Below, piece after piece: positions 33,039-43,050 of a DNA stretch of 64,000 bases. The stretch lies in NCBI RefSeq assembly GCF_002973525.1, contig NZ_PVEN01000002.1, positions 663,793 through 727,792 on the forward strand, written 5' to 3'. The notes under the pieces are model-generated. The model was not told the DNA's origin. It was given only the letters and a program-made list of their open reading frames with translations, and did no database searches. Position 1 is the first letter of the stretch. Each line of letters opens with the position of its first letter. Origin of the DNA: Paraburkholderia sp. BL21I4N1. GTDB lineage: Bacteria > Pseudomonadota > Gammaproteobacteria > Burkholderiales > Burkholderiaceae. Made by a program: the position numbers and the translations under genes.

Positions 33039-35351
33039 TTGTTTAAACCTCATCGCTTTGTTCCAAAGACGGTTATAGCCGCGGCGTTTGCCGCGCATGG
33101 GCTGGTTGCTCACGCAACGACGCCCTTCGTGGTGCAAGACATCCGGATCGAGGGATTGCAACGCGTCGAACCTGGTACCGTGTTCGCCTACCTGCCTATC
33201 AAGCAGGGCGACACCTTCAGCGACGACAAGGCATCGGAAGCCATTCGCGCACTGTATGCCACGGGCTTCTTCAACGACGTCAAGATCGCGACCGAAGGCA
33301 ACGTCGTCATCGTGCAGGTGCTGGAGCGTCCGGCCATCGGCACGATCGACTTCTCCGGCATCCATGAATTCGACAAGGACAACCTGACCAAGGCGTTGCG
33401 CGCGGTCGGTTTGTCGCAGGGTCGTTACTACGACAAGGCACTCGTCGACAAGGCCGAGCAGGAGCTGAAGCGTCAGTACCTGACGCGCGGCTACTACGCG
33501 GCCGAAGTGACCACCACGATCACGCCGATCGACCGCAACCGCGTCGCGGTGCTGTTCTCGGTGGGCGAAGGTCCGAGTGCGAAGATCCGTCAGATCAACT
33601 TCATCGGCAACAAGGCGTTCAGCACCGGTACGCTGCGCGACGAAATGCAGCTGTCCACGCCGAACTGGTTCTCGTGGTACACGAAGAACGACCTGTACGC
33701 GAAAGACAAGCTCACCGGCGACCTCGAAAACGTCCGCTCGTATTACCTGAATCGCGGTTACCTCGAGTTCAGCATCGACTCCACCCAGGTGTCGATTTCG
33801 CCGGACAAGAAGGACATGTATCTGACGGTCACGCTGCATGAAGGCGAGCCGTACTCGATTTCGAGCATCAAGCTCGCCGGCAACCTGCTCGACCGCGAGC
33901 CGGAGCTGACCAAGCTGATCAAGATCAAACCGGGTGACCGCTTCTCGGCTGAAAAGCTGCAAGCCACCACCAAGGCGATCGTCGACAAGCTCGGCGAATA
34001 CGGCTATGCGTTCGCAACCGTCAACGCGCAGCCGCAGATCGACCAGGCCAACCACAAGGTCGACCTGACGCTGCAAGTGGATCCGAGCCGCCGTGTCTAC
34101 GTGCGCCGCATCAACGTGGTCGGTAACACGCGTACCCGCGACGAAGTGGTGCGCCGCGAAATGCGCCAGCTCGAAAGCTCGTGGTTCGACTCGAACCGCC
34201 TTGCGCTGTCGAAAGACCGGATCAACCGTCTCGGCTACTTCACGGACGTGGACGTCACCACGGTGCCGGTCGAAGGCACGCCCGACCAGGTTGACGTCGA
34301 CGTCAAGGTGGCCGAAAAGCCGACCGGCGCGATCACGCTGGGCGCGGGGTTCTCGTCGACCGACAAGGTGGTGCTGTCGGCCGGTGTGTCGCAAGACAAC
34401 GTGTTCGGTTCGGGCACCAGCCTGTCGGTGAACGTGAATACCGCGAAGACCTACCGGACGCTGACGGTCACGCAGGTCGACCCGTACTTTACGGTCGACG
34501 GCATCAAGCGGATTACCGACGTCTACTACCGTACGTACCAGCCGCTGTACTACTCGACGGACTCGAGCTTCAAGATCGTGACCGTGGGTGGCGATCTGAA
34601 ATTCGGTATCCCGTTCTCGGAAGTGGACACGGTCTACTTCGGCGCCGGTCTCGAGCAGAACCAGCTGGACATCGACGCGAACACGCCGGCTTCGTACAAG
34701 CAGTACGTGCAGGACTTCGGCCGTGTCTCGAACAACGTGCCGATCACGGTGGGCTGGTCGCGCGACGCGCGTGACAGCGCGCTTGTGCCGAGCCGCGGTT
34801 ACTTCACGCAGGCCAACGCCGAGTACGGCACGCCGATCGGTGGCACCCAGTACTACAAGGCCGACATCAACGCGCAGTACTATTACTCGTTTGCGCGCGG
34901 CTTCGTGCTGGGCTTCAACTTCCAGGGCGGTTACGGTAACGGCCTCGGCGGCAAGCCTTATCCGATTTTCAAGAACTACTACGCCGGCGGTATCGGGTCG
35001 GTGCGGGGCTACGAGCCGAGCTCGCTGGGTCCGCGCGACGCCACCACGGGCGACCCGATCGGCGGCTCGAAGCTGCTGGTCGGCAATATCGAGTTGACGT
35101 TCCCGCTGCCGGGTACGGGCTACGACCGCACGCTGCGTGTGTTCACGTTCCTCGACGCGGGTAACGTCTGGGCCGACGCGAGCAGCGCCGCAACGTCGAC
35201 CGGTGCGAACGGCCTGCGTTATGGCTATGGTGTCGGTCTCGCGTGGATTTCGCCGATCGGTCCGCTCAAGCTCAGCTTGGGCTTCCCGCTCACGAAGCAC
35301 ACCGGCGACCAGTATCAGAAATTCCAGTTCCAGATCGGGACGGCATTCTGA
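33039..35351 (+). CDS. bamA: outer membrane protein assembly factor BamA
   Basis: BamA is the essential Omp85 insertase that folds beta-barrels into the outer membrane. The 770-residue precursor has a signal peptide (cleavage likely after 'LVAHA', about residue 26), five POTRA domains (about 30-430), and a C-terminal 16-strand barrel with the VRGF-like loop ('SVRGYEPSSLGPRD') and terminal phenylalanine (FQIGTAF). The start is a TTG with GGGGAAG about five bases upstream; the first ATG inside would remove the signal peptide. skp and lipid A genes follow. Confidence 0.95.
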   Translation: MFKPHRFVPKTVIAAAFAAHGLVAHATTPFVVQDIRIEGLQRVEPGTVFAYLPIKQGDTFSDDKASEAIRALYATGFFNDVKIATEGNVVIVQVLERPAIGTIDFSGIHEFDKDNLTKALRAVGLSQGRYYDKALVDKAEQELKRQYLTRGYYAAEVTTTITPIDRNRVAVLFSVGEGPSAKIRQINFIGNKAFSTGTLRDEMQLSTPNWFSWYTKNDLYAKDKLTGDLENVRSYYLNRGYLEFSIDSTQVSISPDKKDMYLTVTLHEGEPYSISSIKLAGNLLDREPELTKLIKIKPGDRFSAEKLQATTKAIVDKLGEYGYAFATVNAQPQIDQANHKVDLTLQVDPSRRVYVRRINVVGNTRTRDEVVRREMRQLESSWFDSNRLALSKDRINRLGYFTDVDVTTVPVEGTPDQVDVDVKVAEKPTGAITLGAGFSSTDKVVLSAGVSQDNVFGSGTSLSVNVNTAKTYRTLTVTQVDPYFTVDGIKRITDVYYRTYQPLYYSTDSSFKIVTVGGDLKFGIPFSEVDTVYFGAGLEQNQLDIDANTPASYKQYVQDFGRVSNNVPITVGWSRDARDSALVPSRGYFTQANAEYGTPIGGTQYYKADINAQYYYSFARGFVLGFNFQGGYGNGLGGKPYPIFKNYYAGGIGSVRGYEPSSLGPRDATTGDPIGGSKLLVGNIELTFPLPGTGYDRTLRVFTFLDAGNVWADASSAATSTGANGLRYGYGVGLAWISPIGPLKLSLGFPLTKHTGDQYQKFQFQIGTAF

Positions 35352-35449
35352 TCGGGCGGCGCGATCCCGCCACGGGTGTTGCCGCTGCGCGCGATCGGCA
35401 GCGGCCCACCCCGGCGGTGGGCGGCTGGCCTAATTACAGAATCGAGAGG

Positions 35450-35977
35450 ATGACTTTGCTAACCGGTATGTTTTCGAAACGTGTGGCATGCGCGCTGGCG
35501 CTGGCAATGACCTTGGGTGTCGGGGTAGCGCACGCGCAGGAAGCCCGGATCGCCGCAGTGAACTCCGACCGGATCCTGCGGGAATCCGCTGCCGCGAAGG
35601 CCGCGCAGGTCAAGCTTGAAGCCGAGTTCGCCAAGCGCGACAAGGATCTCGCGGACATGGCGCAGAAGCTGAAGACCCTGTCGGATTCGCTCGACAAGAA
35701 CGGTGCGTCGATGTCGGTGGCCGATCGGGCGCAAAAGCAGCGCGATCTGTCGCAACTGGACACGGACTTCCAGCGCAAGCAGCGCGAATTTCGCGAAGAT
35801 CTGAACCAGCGCCGTAACGAAGAACTGGCGGCCGTGCTTGACCGCGCGAACAAGGTAATCAAGCAGATCGCCGAGCAGCAGCACTACGACCTGATCGTTC
35901 AGGAAGCGGTGTATGTCAGCCCGCGCATCGATATCACGGACCAGGTGCTCAAGGCGCTGGCCGCGTCGGGCAATTGA
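35450..35977 (+). CDS. skp: periplasmic chaperone Skp/OmpH
   Basis: Skp is a trimeric jellyfish-shaped chaperone that carries unfolded OMPs across the periplasm to BamA. The product has a signal peptide ending 'VGVAHA|QEAR', a small beta core ('IAAVNSDRILRES'), two long charged helices (about 60-140), and the core-closing C-terminal segment. It is 175 residues from the ATG. The start is uncertain: AGAGG directly abuts the ATG and is better spaced for a TTG two codons later, or translation may start at the ATG six codons downstream (MFSKR). Confidence 0.9.
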   Translation: MTLLTGMFSKRVACALALAMTLGVGVAHAQEARIAAVNSDRILRESAAAKAAQVKLEAEFAKRDKDLADMAQKLKTLSDSLDKNGASMSVADRAQKQRDLSQLDTDFQRKQREFREDLNQRRNEELAAVLDRANKVIKQIAEQQHYDLIVQEAVYVSPRIDITDQVLKALAASGN

Positions 35978-36102
35978 AGGCGCAAGCGCCGGGCGTTGGC
36001 TCGCGAGTGGGTAGTTTTCCTACGTCGCGCACGATCATTGCCCGGTGGCAGCAAAGACTTAGAACTGACAAGTTGGACTGAACTGCAGGAGACTGGATAG
36101 GC

Positions 36103-37245
36103 ATGGCATTTACGCTTGAGGACATCGTCCAACGGTTCGGCGGTGAAGTCGTCGGAAACGGTTCGCAGCGCGTCGGTAGTCTCGCACCGCTCGACCAGGC
36201 CGGTCCCGACCAACTGGCGTTCCTCGCCAATCCGAAATACCTGTCGCAGGTCGAGACGACCCGCGCGGGCGCGGTGTTGATCAATGCCGCCGATCTCGCC
36301 AGGCTGGCTCCCGGCAAAAGCCGTAACTTCATCGTCACGCCGAATCCTTACGCTTACTTCGCGCGCGTCGCGCAGACCTTCATCGACCTCGCGGCGCCCA
36401 AGGTTGCGCCGGGTGTGCATCCGAGCGCCACGATCGATCCGTCCGCGCAGATTGCCGCGAGCGCGGTGATCGGCCCGCACGTCACGGTGGAAGCCGGCGC
36501 GGTGATCGGCGAGAACGTGCGGCTCGGCGCCAATGTGGTGATCGGCCGTGGCACGCGGATCGGCGCCGGTTCGCAGCTGTACCCGAACGTAGTGGTGTAC
36601 CACGGCTGCAAGCTCGGTGAGCGCGTGATCGTGCATGCGGGCGCCGTGATCGGCTCGGACGGTTTCGGCTTCGCGTCTGATTTTGTCGGCGAAGGCGAGG
36701 CGCGTACCGGTAGCTGGGTCAAGATTCCGCAGGTCGGCGGTGTGTCGATCGCGAACGACGTCGAGATCGGTGCGAACACTACGATCGACCGTGGCGCGAT
36801 GGCCGACACGATCATCGAAGAGTGCGTGAAGATCGACAACCTCGTGCAGATCGGCCATAACTGCAAGGTTGGCGCGTACACGGTGATCGCCGGTTGCGCG
36901 GGCATTGCGGGCAGCACGACGATCGGCCGTCATTGCATGATCGGCGGCGCGGTCGGTATCGCCGGCCATGTGACGCTCGCCGATTACGTGATCGTCACTG
37001 CGCAGTCCGGTGTATCGAAGTCGTTGTCGAAGCCCGGCATGTACACCAGCGCGTTTCCGGCCGTGAATCACGCCGACTGGAACAAAAGCGCGGCGTTGCT
37101 GCGCAATATCGGCAAACTGCGCGACCGTATCAAGGCGCTCGAGAACGCCGCGAGCGGCCAGCCGGCGGCTGTTGCAAACACTACGGCGAACGCATCGTCG
37201 AATGCAACGGATAACCCGGCAGCAAGTCATTCCGCAAGCGAGTAA
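36103..37245 (+). CDS. lpxD: UDP-3-O-(3-hydroxyacyl)glucosamine N-acyltransferase
   Basis: LpxD adds the second acyl chain in lipid A synthesis. The 380-residue enzyme has the N-terminal uridine-binding domain (about 1-100), then a left-handed beta-helix of hexapeptide repeats with '[14 protein letters not shown]' and the catalytic His in '[16 protein letters not shown]'. A C-terminal helix with '[21 protein letters not shown]' follows. The last 33 residues or so are an Ala/Asn/Ser/Thr low-complexity tail absent from shorter LpxD proteins. fabZ and lpxA follow in the standard order. Confidence 0.95.
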   Translation: MAFTLEDIVQRFGGEVVGNGSQRVGSLAPLDQAGPDQLAFLANPKYLSQVETTRAGAVLINAADLARLAPGKSRNFIVTPNPYAYFARVAQTFIDLAAPKVAPGVHPSATIDPSAQIAASAVIGPHVTVEAGAVIGENVRLGANVVIGRGTRIGAGSQLYPNVVVYHGCKLGERVIVHAGAVIGSDGFGFASDFVGEGEARTGSWVKIPQVGGVSIANDVEIGANTTIDRGAMADTIIEECVKIDNLVQIGHNCKVGAYTVIAGCAGIAGSTTIGRHCMIGGAVGIAGHVTLADYVIVTAQSGVSKSLSKPGMYTSAFPAVNHADWNKSAALLRNIGKLRDRIKALENAASGQPAAVANTTANASSNATDNPAASHSASE

Positions 37246-37446
37246 GGCTGAGCCCGCGAAGTAATTCGCCGGGCGGCTGGCCGGCACCGCGTAAAATGGC
37301 GGGCTAGCATCAGAAGCAACGTCGGTTGCCGTGACCGGGTGGCACGGCCGCCGGGTCAGGGCGAGCGCCGGCAGCACGCGTTACCAACCCACCTGCACCA
37401 GCATTCGCAGTCATCATCGCGCAGTCAATGCGTGAGCAGAAACACC

Positions 37447-37911
37447 ATGAGCACCGAAAAAATCAATCTCGACATTCATAAGATTCTCACGCTGCTGCCA
37501 CATCGCTACCCGATCCTGCTGGTTGATCGGGTGCTCGAACTTGAGCCGCACAAGCGCATCAAAGCGTTGAAGAACGTGTCGATCAACGAGCCGTATTTCC
37601 AGGGGCATTTCCCGACCCGTCCGGTCATGCCCGGCGTGCTGATCCTCGAAGCGCTGGCCCAAACCGCGGCGCTGCTGACGTTTTCGGAAGAGCCGAGCGA
37701 TCCGTCGAACACGCTGTACCTGTTCGTCGGCATCGACAATGCGCGCTTCAAGCGCGTGGTGGAACCGGGCGATCAGTTGATCCTGAACTGCACGTTCGAA
37801 CGTCATATGCGTGGCATCTGGAAGTTCAAGGCGCGCGCCGAAGTGGATGGCGTGGTGGCGGCGGAAGCCGACCTGATGTGCGCGGTGCGGCACACGGACA
37901 AGGACGCTTAA
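37447..37911 (+). CDS. fabZ: 3-hydroxyacyl-[acyl-carrier-protein] dehydratase FabZ
   Basis: FabZ dehydrates beta-hydroxyacyl-ACP and so competes with LpxA/LpxD for hydroxyacyl chains, which explains its place in the lipid A operon. The 154-residue hot-dog-fold protein has the catalytic His54 in '[14 protein letters not shown]' and Glu68 in 'LILEALAQ'. The ATG ([20 protein letters not shown]) is chosen over an upstream in-frame start that adds 36 unrelated residues. Confidence 0.96.
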   Translation: MSTEKINLDIHKILTLLPHRYPILLVDRVLELEPHKRIKALKNVSINEPYFQGHFPTRPVMPGVLILEALAQTAALLTFSEEPSDPSNTLYLFVGIDNARFKRVVEPGDQLILNCTFERHMRGIWKFKARAEVDGVVAAEADLMCAVRHTDKDA

Positions 37912-38004
37912 GTCAGCGTCCGGTCAGCCCGTGGCTCGATGCCGGCAAAGCCGGCGTCGCCGGGGCCCATCCAGACAACGCAACAGAATCAGAAGCGAGG
38001 ACGC

Positions 38005-38793
38005 ATGAGCAGGATTCATCCCACTGCGATCGTCGAACCGGGCGCACAAGTCGACGAGTCCGTCGAAATCGGACCGTATGCCGTGATCGGTGCACATGTG
38101 ACGATCGGCGCACGGAGCACGGTCGGCTCGCATAGCGTGATCGAAGGTCACACCACGCTTGGCGAAGACAACCGGGTCGGCCACTACGCATCGGTCGGCG
38201 GCCGTCCGCAGGACATGAAGTACAAAGACGAGCCGACCCGGCTCGTGATCGGCAACCGCAACACGATCCGCGAATTCACCACGATCCACACCGGCACGGT
38301 GCAGGACGCGGGCGTCACCACACTCGGCGACGACAACTGGATCATGGCGTACGTGCACATCGGGCACGACTGCCACGTCGGCAATAACGTCATTCTGTCC
38401 AGCAACGCCCAGATGGCCGGCCACGTGACGATCGGCGACCATGCGATCGTCGGCGGCATGTCGGGCGTGCATCAGTTCGTGCGCATCGGCGCGCACTCCA
38501 TGCTGGGCGGTGCGTCGGCGCTGGTGCAGGACATTCCGCCGTTCGTGATCGCCGCCGGTAACAAGGCGGAGCCGCACGGTATCAACGTCGAAGGGCTGCG
38601 CCGCCGCGGCTTCTCGCCGGATGCGATTTCGGCGCTGCGCTCGGCCTATCGCGTGCTGTACAAGAACGGCCTGTCGCTTGAAGAAGCGAAGGTGCAGTTG
38701 CGCGAACTGGCCTCCGCGGGCGGCGACGGCGACGAACCCGTGCAGACGCTGCTCGCGTTCATCGAAATGTCGCAACGCGGCATCATCCGCTAA
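38005..38793 (+). CDS. lpxA: UDP-N-acetylglucosamine acyltransferase
   Basis: LpxA performs the first acylation of lipid A synthesis on UDP-GlcNAc. The 262-residue protein is a left-handed beta-helix from the first residues ([20 protein letters not shown]). The catalytic His lies in '[19 protein letters not shown]', and a C-terminal helical domain begins at '[12 protein letters not shown]'. It ends 3 bp before the lpxB start. Confidence 0.96.
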   Translation: MSRIHPTAIVEPGAQVDESVEIGPYAVIGAHVTIGARSTVGSHSVIEGHTTLGEDNRVGHYASVGGRPQDMKYKDEPTRLVIGNRNTIREFTTIHTGTVQDAGVTTLGDDNWIMAYVHIGHDCHVGNNVILSSNAQMAGHVTIGDHAIVGGMSGVHQFVRIGAHSMLGGASALVQDIPPFVIAAGNKAEPHGINVEGLRRRGFSPDAISALRSAYRVLYKNGLSLEEAKVQLRELASAGGDGDEPVQTLLAFIEMSQRGIIR

Positions 38794-38796
38794 CCG

Positions 38797-39966
38797 ATGG
38801 CATTGCAACCCAATCCGCTGCGCGTCGCGATGGTGGCCGGCGAACCGTCCGGCGACCTGCTCGCGGCGTCGCTGCTCGACGGTCTCGCGAGCCGTCTGCC
38901 CGCCGGCACGCAGTACTACGGAATCGGCGGCCCGCGCATGATCGCCACGGGTTTCGACGCCCACTGGCCGATGGACAAGCTGACCGTGCGCGGCTATGTC
39001 GAAGCGCTGCGGCATATTCCCAGCATTCTCGCCGTCCGTAACGAACTGAAGCGCCAACTGCTGGCGGAGCCGCCGTCGGTATTCGTCGGCGTGGACGCGC
39101 CCGATTTCAACTTCGGGCTCGAGCATGCGTTGCGCGACGCCGGCATTCCGACCGTTCACTTCGTCTGTCCGTCCATCTGGGCGTGGCGCGGCGGGCGCAT
39201 CAAGAAGATCGCCAAGGCGGTCGACCACATGCTGTGCGTGTTCCCGTTCGAAACCGCGCTGCTCGAGAAAGCGGGCGTCGCGGCGTCGTACGTGGGGCAT
39301 CCGCTGGCCGACGAGATTCCGCTCGTACCCGACACGCTCGGCGCACGCCGCGCGCTCGGTCTCGCGGAAGACGGTCCGATCATCGCTGTGCTGCCGGGCA
39401 GCCGGCGCTCGGAGATCGATCTGATCGGCCCGACGTTCTTCGCGGCGATGGAAATGATGCAACACCAGGAGCCCAGCGTGCGCTTCGTGATGCCGGCGGC
39501 CACGCCGGCCTTGCGCGAGATGCTGCGGCCGCTGGTCGACTCGCATCCGGGTCTCGCGCTGACGATCACCGACGGCCAGTCGCAACTGGCCATGACCGCG
39601 GCCGACGCGATCCTCGTGAAGAGCGGCACCGTCACGCTGGAAGCCGCGCTGCTGAAAAAGCCGATGGTGATCTCGTACAAGGTGCCCTGGTTGACTGGTC
39701 AGATCATGCGCCGCCAGGGCTATCTGCCGTACGTGGGTCTGCCGAATATTCTGGCGGGCCGTTTCGTCGTGCCGGAAATCCTGCAGCATTTCGCCACGCC
39801 GCAAGCGCTGGCCGAGGCCACGCTGAAACAGTTGCGCGACGAAGGCAACCGGCGCACGCTGACGGAAATCTTCACGGAGATGCATCACGTGCTGAAGCAG
39901 AATACGGCGCAGCGTGCGGCGGAAGTCGTGGCGAACGTCATCGAAAAACGTAAGGCGCGGCCGTGA
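38797..39966 (+). CDS. lpxB: lipid-A-disaccharide synthase
   Basis: LpxB is a GT19 glycosyltransferase joining lipid X and UDP-2,3-diacylglucosamine at the membrane. The 389-residue enzyme shows '[15 protein letters not shown]' near the N-terminus, '[12 protein letters not shown]', '[11 protein letters not shown]', '[10 protein letters not shown]' and the C-terminal nucleotide-binding '[22 protein letters not shown]'. It starts 3 bp after lpxA and overlaps rnhB by four bases (GTGA), indicating tight translational coupling. Confidence 0.96.
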   Translation: MALQPNPLRVAMVAGEPSGDLLAASLLDGLASRLPAGTQYYGIGGPRMIATGFDAHWPMDKLTVRGYVEALRHIPSILAVRNELKRQLLAEPPSVFVGVDAPDFNFGLEHALRDAGIPTVHFVCPSIWAWRGGRIKKIAKAVDHMLCVFPFETALLEKAGVAASYVGHPLADEIPLVPDTLGARRALGLAEDGPIIAVLPGSRRSEIDLIGPTFFAAMEMMQHQEPSVRFVMPAATPALREMLRPLVDSHPGLALTITDGQSQLAMTAADAILVKSGTVTLEAALLKKPMVISYKVPWLTGQIMRRQGYLPYVGLPNILAGRFVVPEILQHFATPQALAEATLKQLRDEGNRRTLTEIFTEMHHVLKQNTAQRAAEVVANVIEKRKARP

Positions 39967-40718
39967 CCAATGCGCGCACACCGCGTCGCAAGGCCGTGGC
40001 AGGCGCCGCGGCGGAGCAGGTCGGCCTGAACTTCGAGACGCCGGACGACATCGTCTGCGGCGTCGACGAAGCCGGGCGTGGCCCGCTGGCCGGTCCGGTG
40101 GTCGCGGCGGCGGTGATCTTCGACCCGTCGAAGCCAATGATTCGCGGCCTCGACGATTCCAAGGTGCTCACCGCGAAAAAGCGCGACGAACTGTACGACA
40201 AGATCGTCGACCGGGCGCTGGCGTACTGCATCGCGTCGGCGAGCGTCGAGGAAATCGATTCGCTGAATATCCTGCACGCCACCATGCTGGCCATGAAACG
40301 CGCGGTGGAAGGTCTCGCCGTCGTGCCGACGCTGGTTAAGATCGACGGGAATCGCTGCCCGACGCTGAGCGTGCGCAGCGAGGCGGTGATCGGCGGCGAC
40401 GCGCTCGTCAAAAGCATTTCGGCGGCGTCGATTCTGGCTAAAGTCACACGCGACCGCATGCTGCTCGAATTGCATCAGCGCTTTCCGGTGTACGGATTCA
40501 ACGCCCATGCCGGCTACGGCACGCCGCAACACCTCGCGGCGCTGCGCGAACATGGGCCGTGCGAGCATCATCGGCGCTCGTTCGCGCCGGTGCGCGAGGC
40601 GCATCTGCGCTTCGGCACGGCCGCACGTCTGCCCGCGGGTGACATCGTCGTCGTGCCCGTCGCGCTGACCGACGCGATAATCGACGACGACGCCTTCGGC
40701 GAACGCAGCGGCATCTGA
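39963..40718 (+). CDS. rnhB: ribonuclease HII
   Basis: RNase HII cuts RNA in DNA-RNA hybrids and single embedded ribonucleotides. The 251-residue protein starts at a GTG overlapping the lpxB stop. The acidic '[16 protein letters not shown]' (Asp35, Glu36) and later '[17 protein letters not shown]' carry the catalytic residues. About 30 extra residues at the N-terminus and 30 at the C-terminus lie outside the core. The lpxB-rnhB linkage is conserved in proteobacteria. Confidence 0.94.
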   Translation: MTNARTPRRKAVAGAAAEQVGLNFETPDDIVCGVDEAGRGPLAGPVVAAAVIFDPSKPMIRGLDDSKVLTAKKRDELYDKIVDRALAYCIASASVEEIDSLNILHATMLAMKRAVEGLAVVPTLVKIDGNRCPTLSVRSEAVIGGDALVKSISAASILAKVTRDRMLLELHQRFPVYGFNAHAGYGTPQHLAALREHGPCEHHRRSFAPVREAHLRFGTAARLPAGDIVVVPVALTDAIIDDDAFGERSGI

Positions 40719-40792
40719 TTTTCAGTGAGCGCCGCGCGCGACACCACGGCGCGTCGTTCATTCTTTCCTCATTCTCACTGTCTTCGCTGCCT

Positions 40793-41581
40793 GTGAAAGC
40801 CATCACCTCGCGGGACAATCCGCTCTACAAACGTCTCAAGGCATTGGCTGGCTCGACGCATCAACAGCGTCGCGGCGGCCAGGCGCTGCTCGAAGGGTTT
40901 CATCTCGCGAGCGCGTTTCTCGACGTTGCCGGGCAGCCGGAAATATGCGTGGTCACCGACGGCGCGCTGGCCCACGACGAAGCGCGAGCGATCGTCGCGC
41001 GCGTCGAAGAACATCGCGTCGTGACGCTGCCGGATGCGTTATTCGGGCAGTTGTCGAACGTCTTGCATGGCGTGGGGATTCTGCTGCTGGTCGACAAGCT
41101 CGATCCGCCGCTGCCCGACAAAGTCGCGCAGACCTGTCTGGTGCTCGACGGCGTGCAGGACGCCGGTAACGTCGGCTCAATTCTGCGCAGCGCGGCGGCG
41201 GCCGGCATTCAGCAGGTGTTCTGCGCGCCGGGCACGGCGTACGCGTGGTCGTCGAAAGTCTTGCGCTCGGGCATGGGCGCGCACTTCCTGTTGCAGATTC
41301 ACGAGGACGTCGAAGCGTCGTCGCTGATTGAGCGCCTCGCGGTGCCGATCGTGATTACGGATTCGCACGGCGCCGAAGCGATCTACGACTGCAATCTGAG
41401 CGGACCGCTCGCGTGGGTGTTCGGCAACGAGGGGGCGGGCGTGTCGCAGATCTGGCGCGACGCCGTTTCAATGCGGGTGACGATTCCCCAACCGGGCGGC
41501 ATGGAGTCGCTCAATGTGGCGGCTGCGGCAGCGGTTTGCGTGTTCGAGCAATGCCGCCAGCAGCGCGGAAGCGAACGCTGA
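40793..41581 (+). CDS. TrmH-family (SpoU/SPOUT) RNA 2'-O-methyltransferase
   Basis: The 262-residue protein has an L30e-like substrate-binding N-terminal domain ('ITSRDNPLYKRLKALA', 'ALLEGFHLASAFLD') and a C-terminal SpoU methyltransferase. The three SPOUT knot motifs are visible: 'VLDGVQDAGNVGSILRSAAAAG', 'WVFGNEGAGVS' and 'IPQPGGMESLNVAAAAAV'. The target is probably an rRNA or tRNA ribose; whether it acts like RlmB or another member cannot be decided from sequence. It starts with GTG, follows rnhB by 74 bp, and likely closes the operon. Confidence 0.87.
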   Translation: MKAITSRDNPLYKRLKALAGSTHQQRRGGQALLEGFHLASAFLDVAGQPEICVVTDGALAHDEARAIVARVEEHRVVTLPDALFGQLSNVLHGVGILLLVDKLDPPLPDKVAQTCLVLDGVQDAGNVGSILRSAAAAGIQQVFCAPGTAYAWSSKVLRSGMGAHFLLQIHEDVEASSLIERLAVPIVITDSHGAEAIYDCNLSGPLAWVFGNEGAGVSQIWRDAVSMRVTIPQPGGMESLNVAAAAAVCVFEQCRQQRGSER

Positions 41582-41665
41582 CGCTGACGCGCCTGAGGAT
41601 GGTGCTCGCGTGGGCCGCATCAAGCACCCACGTCGACCACGGGCTTCAGCGTCTCGGCCAATCGC

Positions 41666-42481
41666 TCAATAAGCCTGCCGATCCAGCTTGATTTCCTGCA
41701 GGATCGTCGTCGCGATCTCTTCGATCGACTTGTGCGTCGACGACAACCACTTGACGCCTTCGCGCCGCATCATCGCTTCGGCTTCGTTGATCTCGTAACG
41801 GCAGTTTTCCGGCGCGGCGTACTTGCTGCCCGGCCGGCGCTCGTTCCGAATCTCGGAAAGCCGCTGCGGGTCGATCGACAACCCAAACATCTTCTGACGA
41901 TGCGCGAGCAAGGGCGTAGGCAGCTTGCCGCGTTCGAAGTCTTCGGGAATCAGCGGGTAGTTCGCTGCCTTGACGCCGTATTGCATGGCCAGATACAGGC
42001 TGGTCGGCGTTTTGCCGCTGCGCGACACGCCGACCAGAATCACGTCGGCGTCGGCGAGATTGCGGTTCGATTGACCGTCGTCATGCGCGAGCGAAAAGTT
42101 GATCGCCTCGATGCGGTTCTTGTACTCCTCGGTGTCCGCGTTCTGGTGGCCACGGCCCATGGCGTGGCTCGACTTCAGTTCCAGTTCCTGTTCGAGCGGC
42201 TCGACGAAGGTCTGAAACATGTCCAGCACCAACGCGTTCGAGCCTTTGACGATCTGGTTCGACGCGCTGTCCACGAGTGTGGTGAACACGATCGGACGGC
42301 GGCCGTCTTGCGCGATCGCCTCGTTGATTTTTTCGAGCGTGGCGTAGGCTTTTTCCGTCGAGTCGACGAAGGGCACGCGAACCAGACGGAATTTCTGGTC
42401 GAACTGGGAAAGGATCGAATGCGCGAAGGTTTCGGCAGTGATCCCGGTCCCGTCGGAGACGATGAATACGGTGGGCGGCAT
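41666..42481 (-). CDS. ppsR: PEP synthase regulatory protein (bifunctional kinase/pyrophosphorylase)
   Basis: PpsR (YdiA, DUF299) inactivates PEP synthase by ADP-dependent threonine phosphorylation and restores it by phosphate-dependent pyrophosphorylysis. The 271-residue product has the conserved start '[14 protein letters not shown]' and the P-loop 'GVSRSGKT' (151-158), and matches the family length. An upstream in-frame start adding 16 residues is discarded. It is divergent from ppsA, its predicted target, across a 569-bp control region. Confidence 0.95.
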   Translation of the reverse strand: MPPTVFIVSDGTGITAETFAHSILSQFDQKFRLVRVPFVDSTEKAYATLEKINEAIAQDGRRPIVFTTLVDSASNQIVKGSNALVLDMFQTFVEPLEQELELKSSHAMGRGHQNADTEEYKNRIEAINFSLAHDDGQSNRNLADADVILVGVSRSGKTPTSLYLAMQYGVKAANYPLIPEDFERGKLPTPLLAHRQKMFGLSIDPQRLSEIRNERRPGSKYAAPENCRYEINEAEAMMRREGVKWLSSTHKSIEEIATTILQEIKLDRQAY

Positions 42482-43050
42482 CAGTGGGGCTGGGGAACGT
42501 GAGCGAAAAATAGCGCTCGAATAAAACATCGCCGCGCGGATCTCGCTGCCCGGTGGCTAACCGGTGTGTGCGGCGGATCGGCACGGCGCGCCGTGGGCAC
42601 CACAATTGCGTCCGGATGACGGTGGGGCCTCGCAAAGGCCCGCTGGCCGGTCCGGCGCGCGTTTCGAGGCGCAATTCTCGTCCGACAGTCACATTTTGAG
42701 AGTCGGCACGGTAGAATAGCGGCAACCTGTTGGATAAGCAATTGCAGGCGATTGGCGTCTAACTTACCGTGAACGGTCGTTCAACGCGTCGCCTTCGGTC
42801 GGTAACGTGCGGTGAATGTGGTGGATTGATCGGTAAAATCGTCCATTCGCGTTCTTCGTCGCGCATCCGGCCATTTGCACATTTGCGGCATCTCCGCGGC
42901 GCTTTTTTACCGCCCGCGGCTGCTTGCCGAGCTGTGCCGCGATTGCTTCTCCAACAGGTTGTGCAAGACGCGAAAGCACGCTCCCAATGGGCGTCTCGCG
43001 TTCGAGCCCACTTGCACAGCCGTGAATTTCTTTCACACTTAGGGGCTTGT
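42482..43050. promoter_or_regulatory. ppsR-ppsA divergent control region
   Basis: No separate gene is supported, although the ppsA frame happens to stay open upstream for 94 codons. Two copies of the palindrome CAACNNGTTG stand at 42722-42731 (CAACCTGTTG) and 42952-42961 (CAACAGGTTG); with flanks they form a 12-bp inverted repeat 230 bp apart. A TAGAAT at 42712-42717 could be a -10, but its -35 is poor. AGGGG lies about six bases before the ppsA ATG. Confidence 0.45.

Noticed and set aside
42696..42717. TTGAGA and TAGAAT as a ppsA promoter
   Set aside because: The spacing is only 10 bp, far from the 16-18 bp required.
42769..43050. N-terminal extension of ppsA by 94 codons
   Set aside because: The extension has no family similarity and no ribosome-binding site, while the ATG at 43051 has AGGGG before it and gives the standard protein length.
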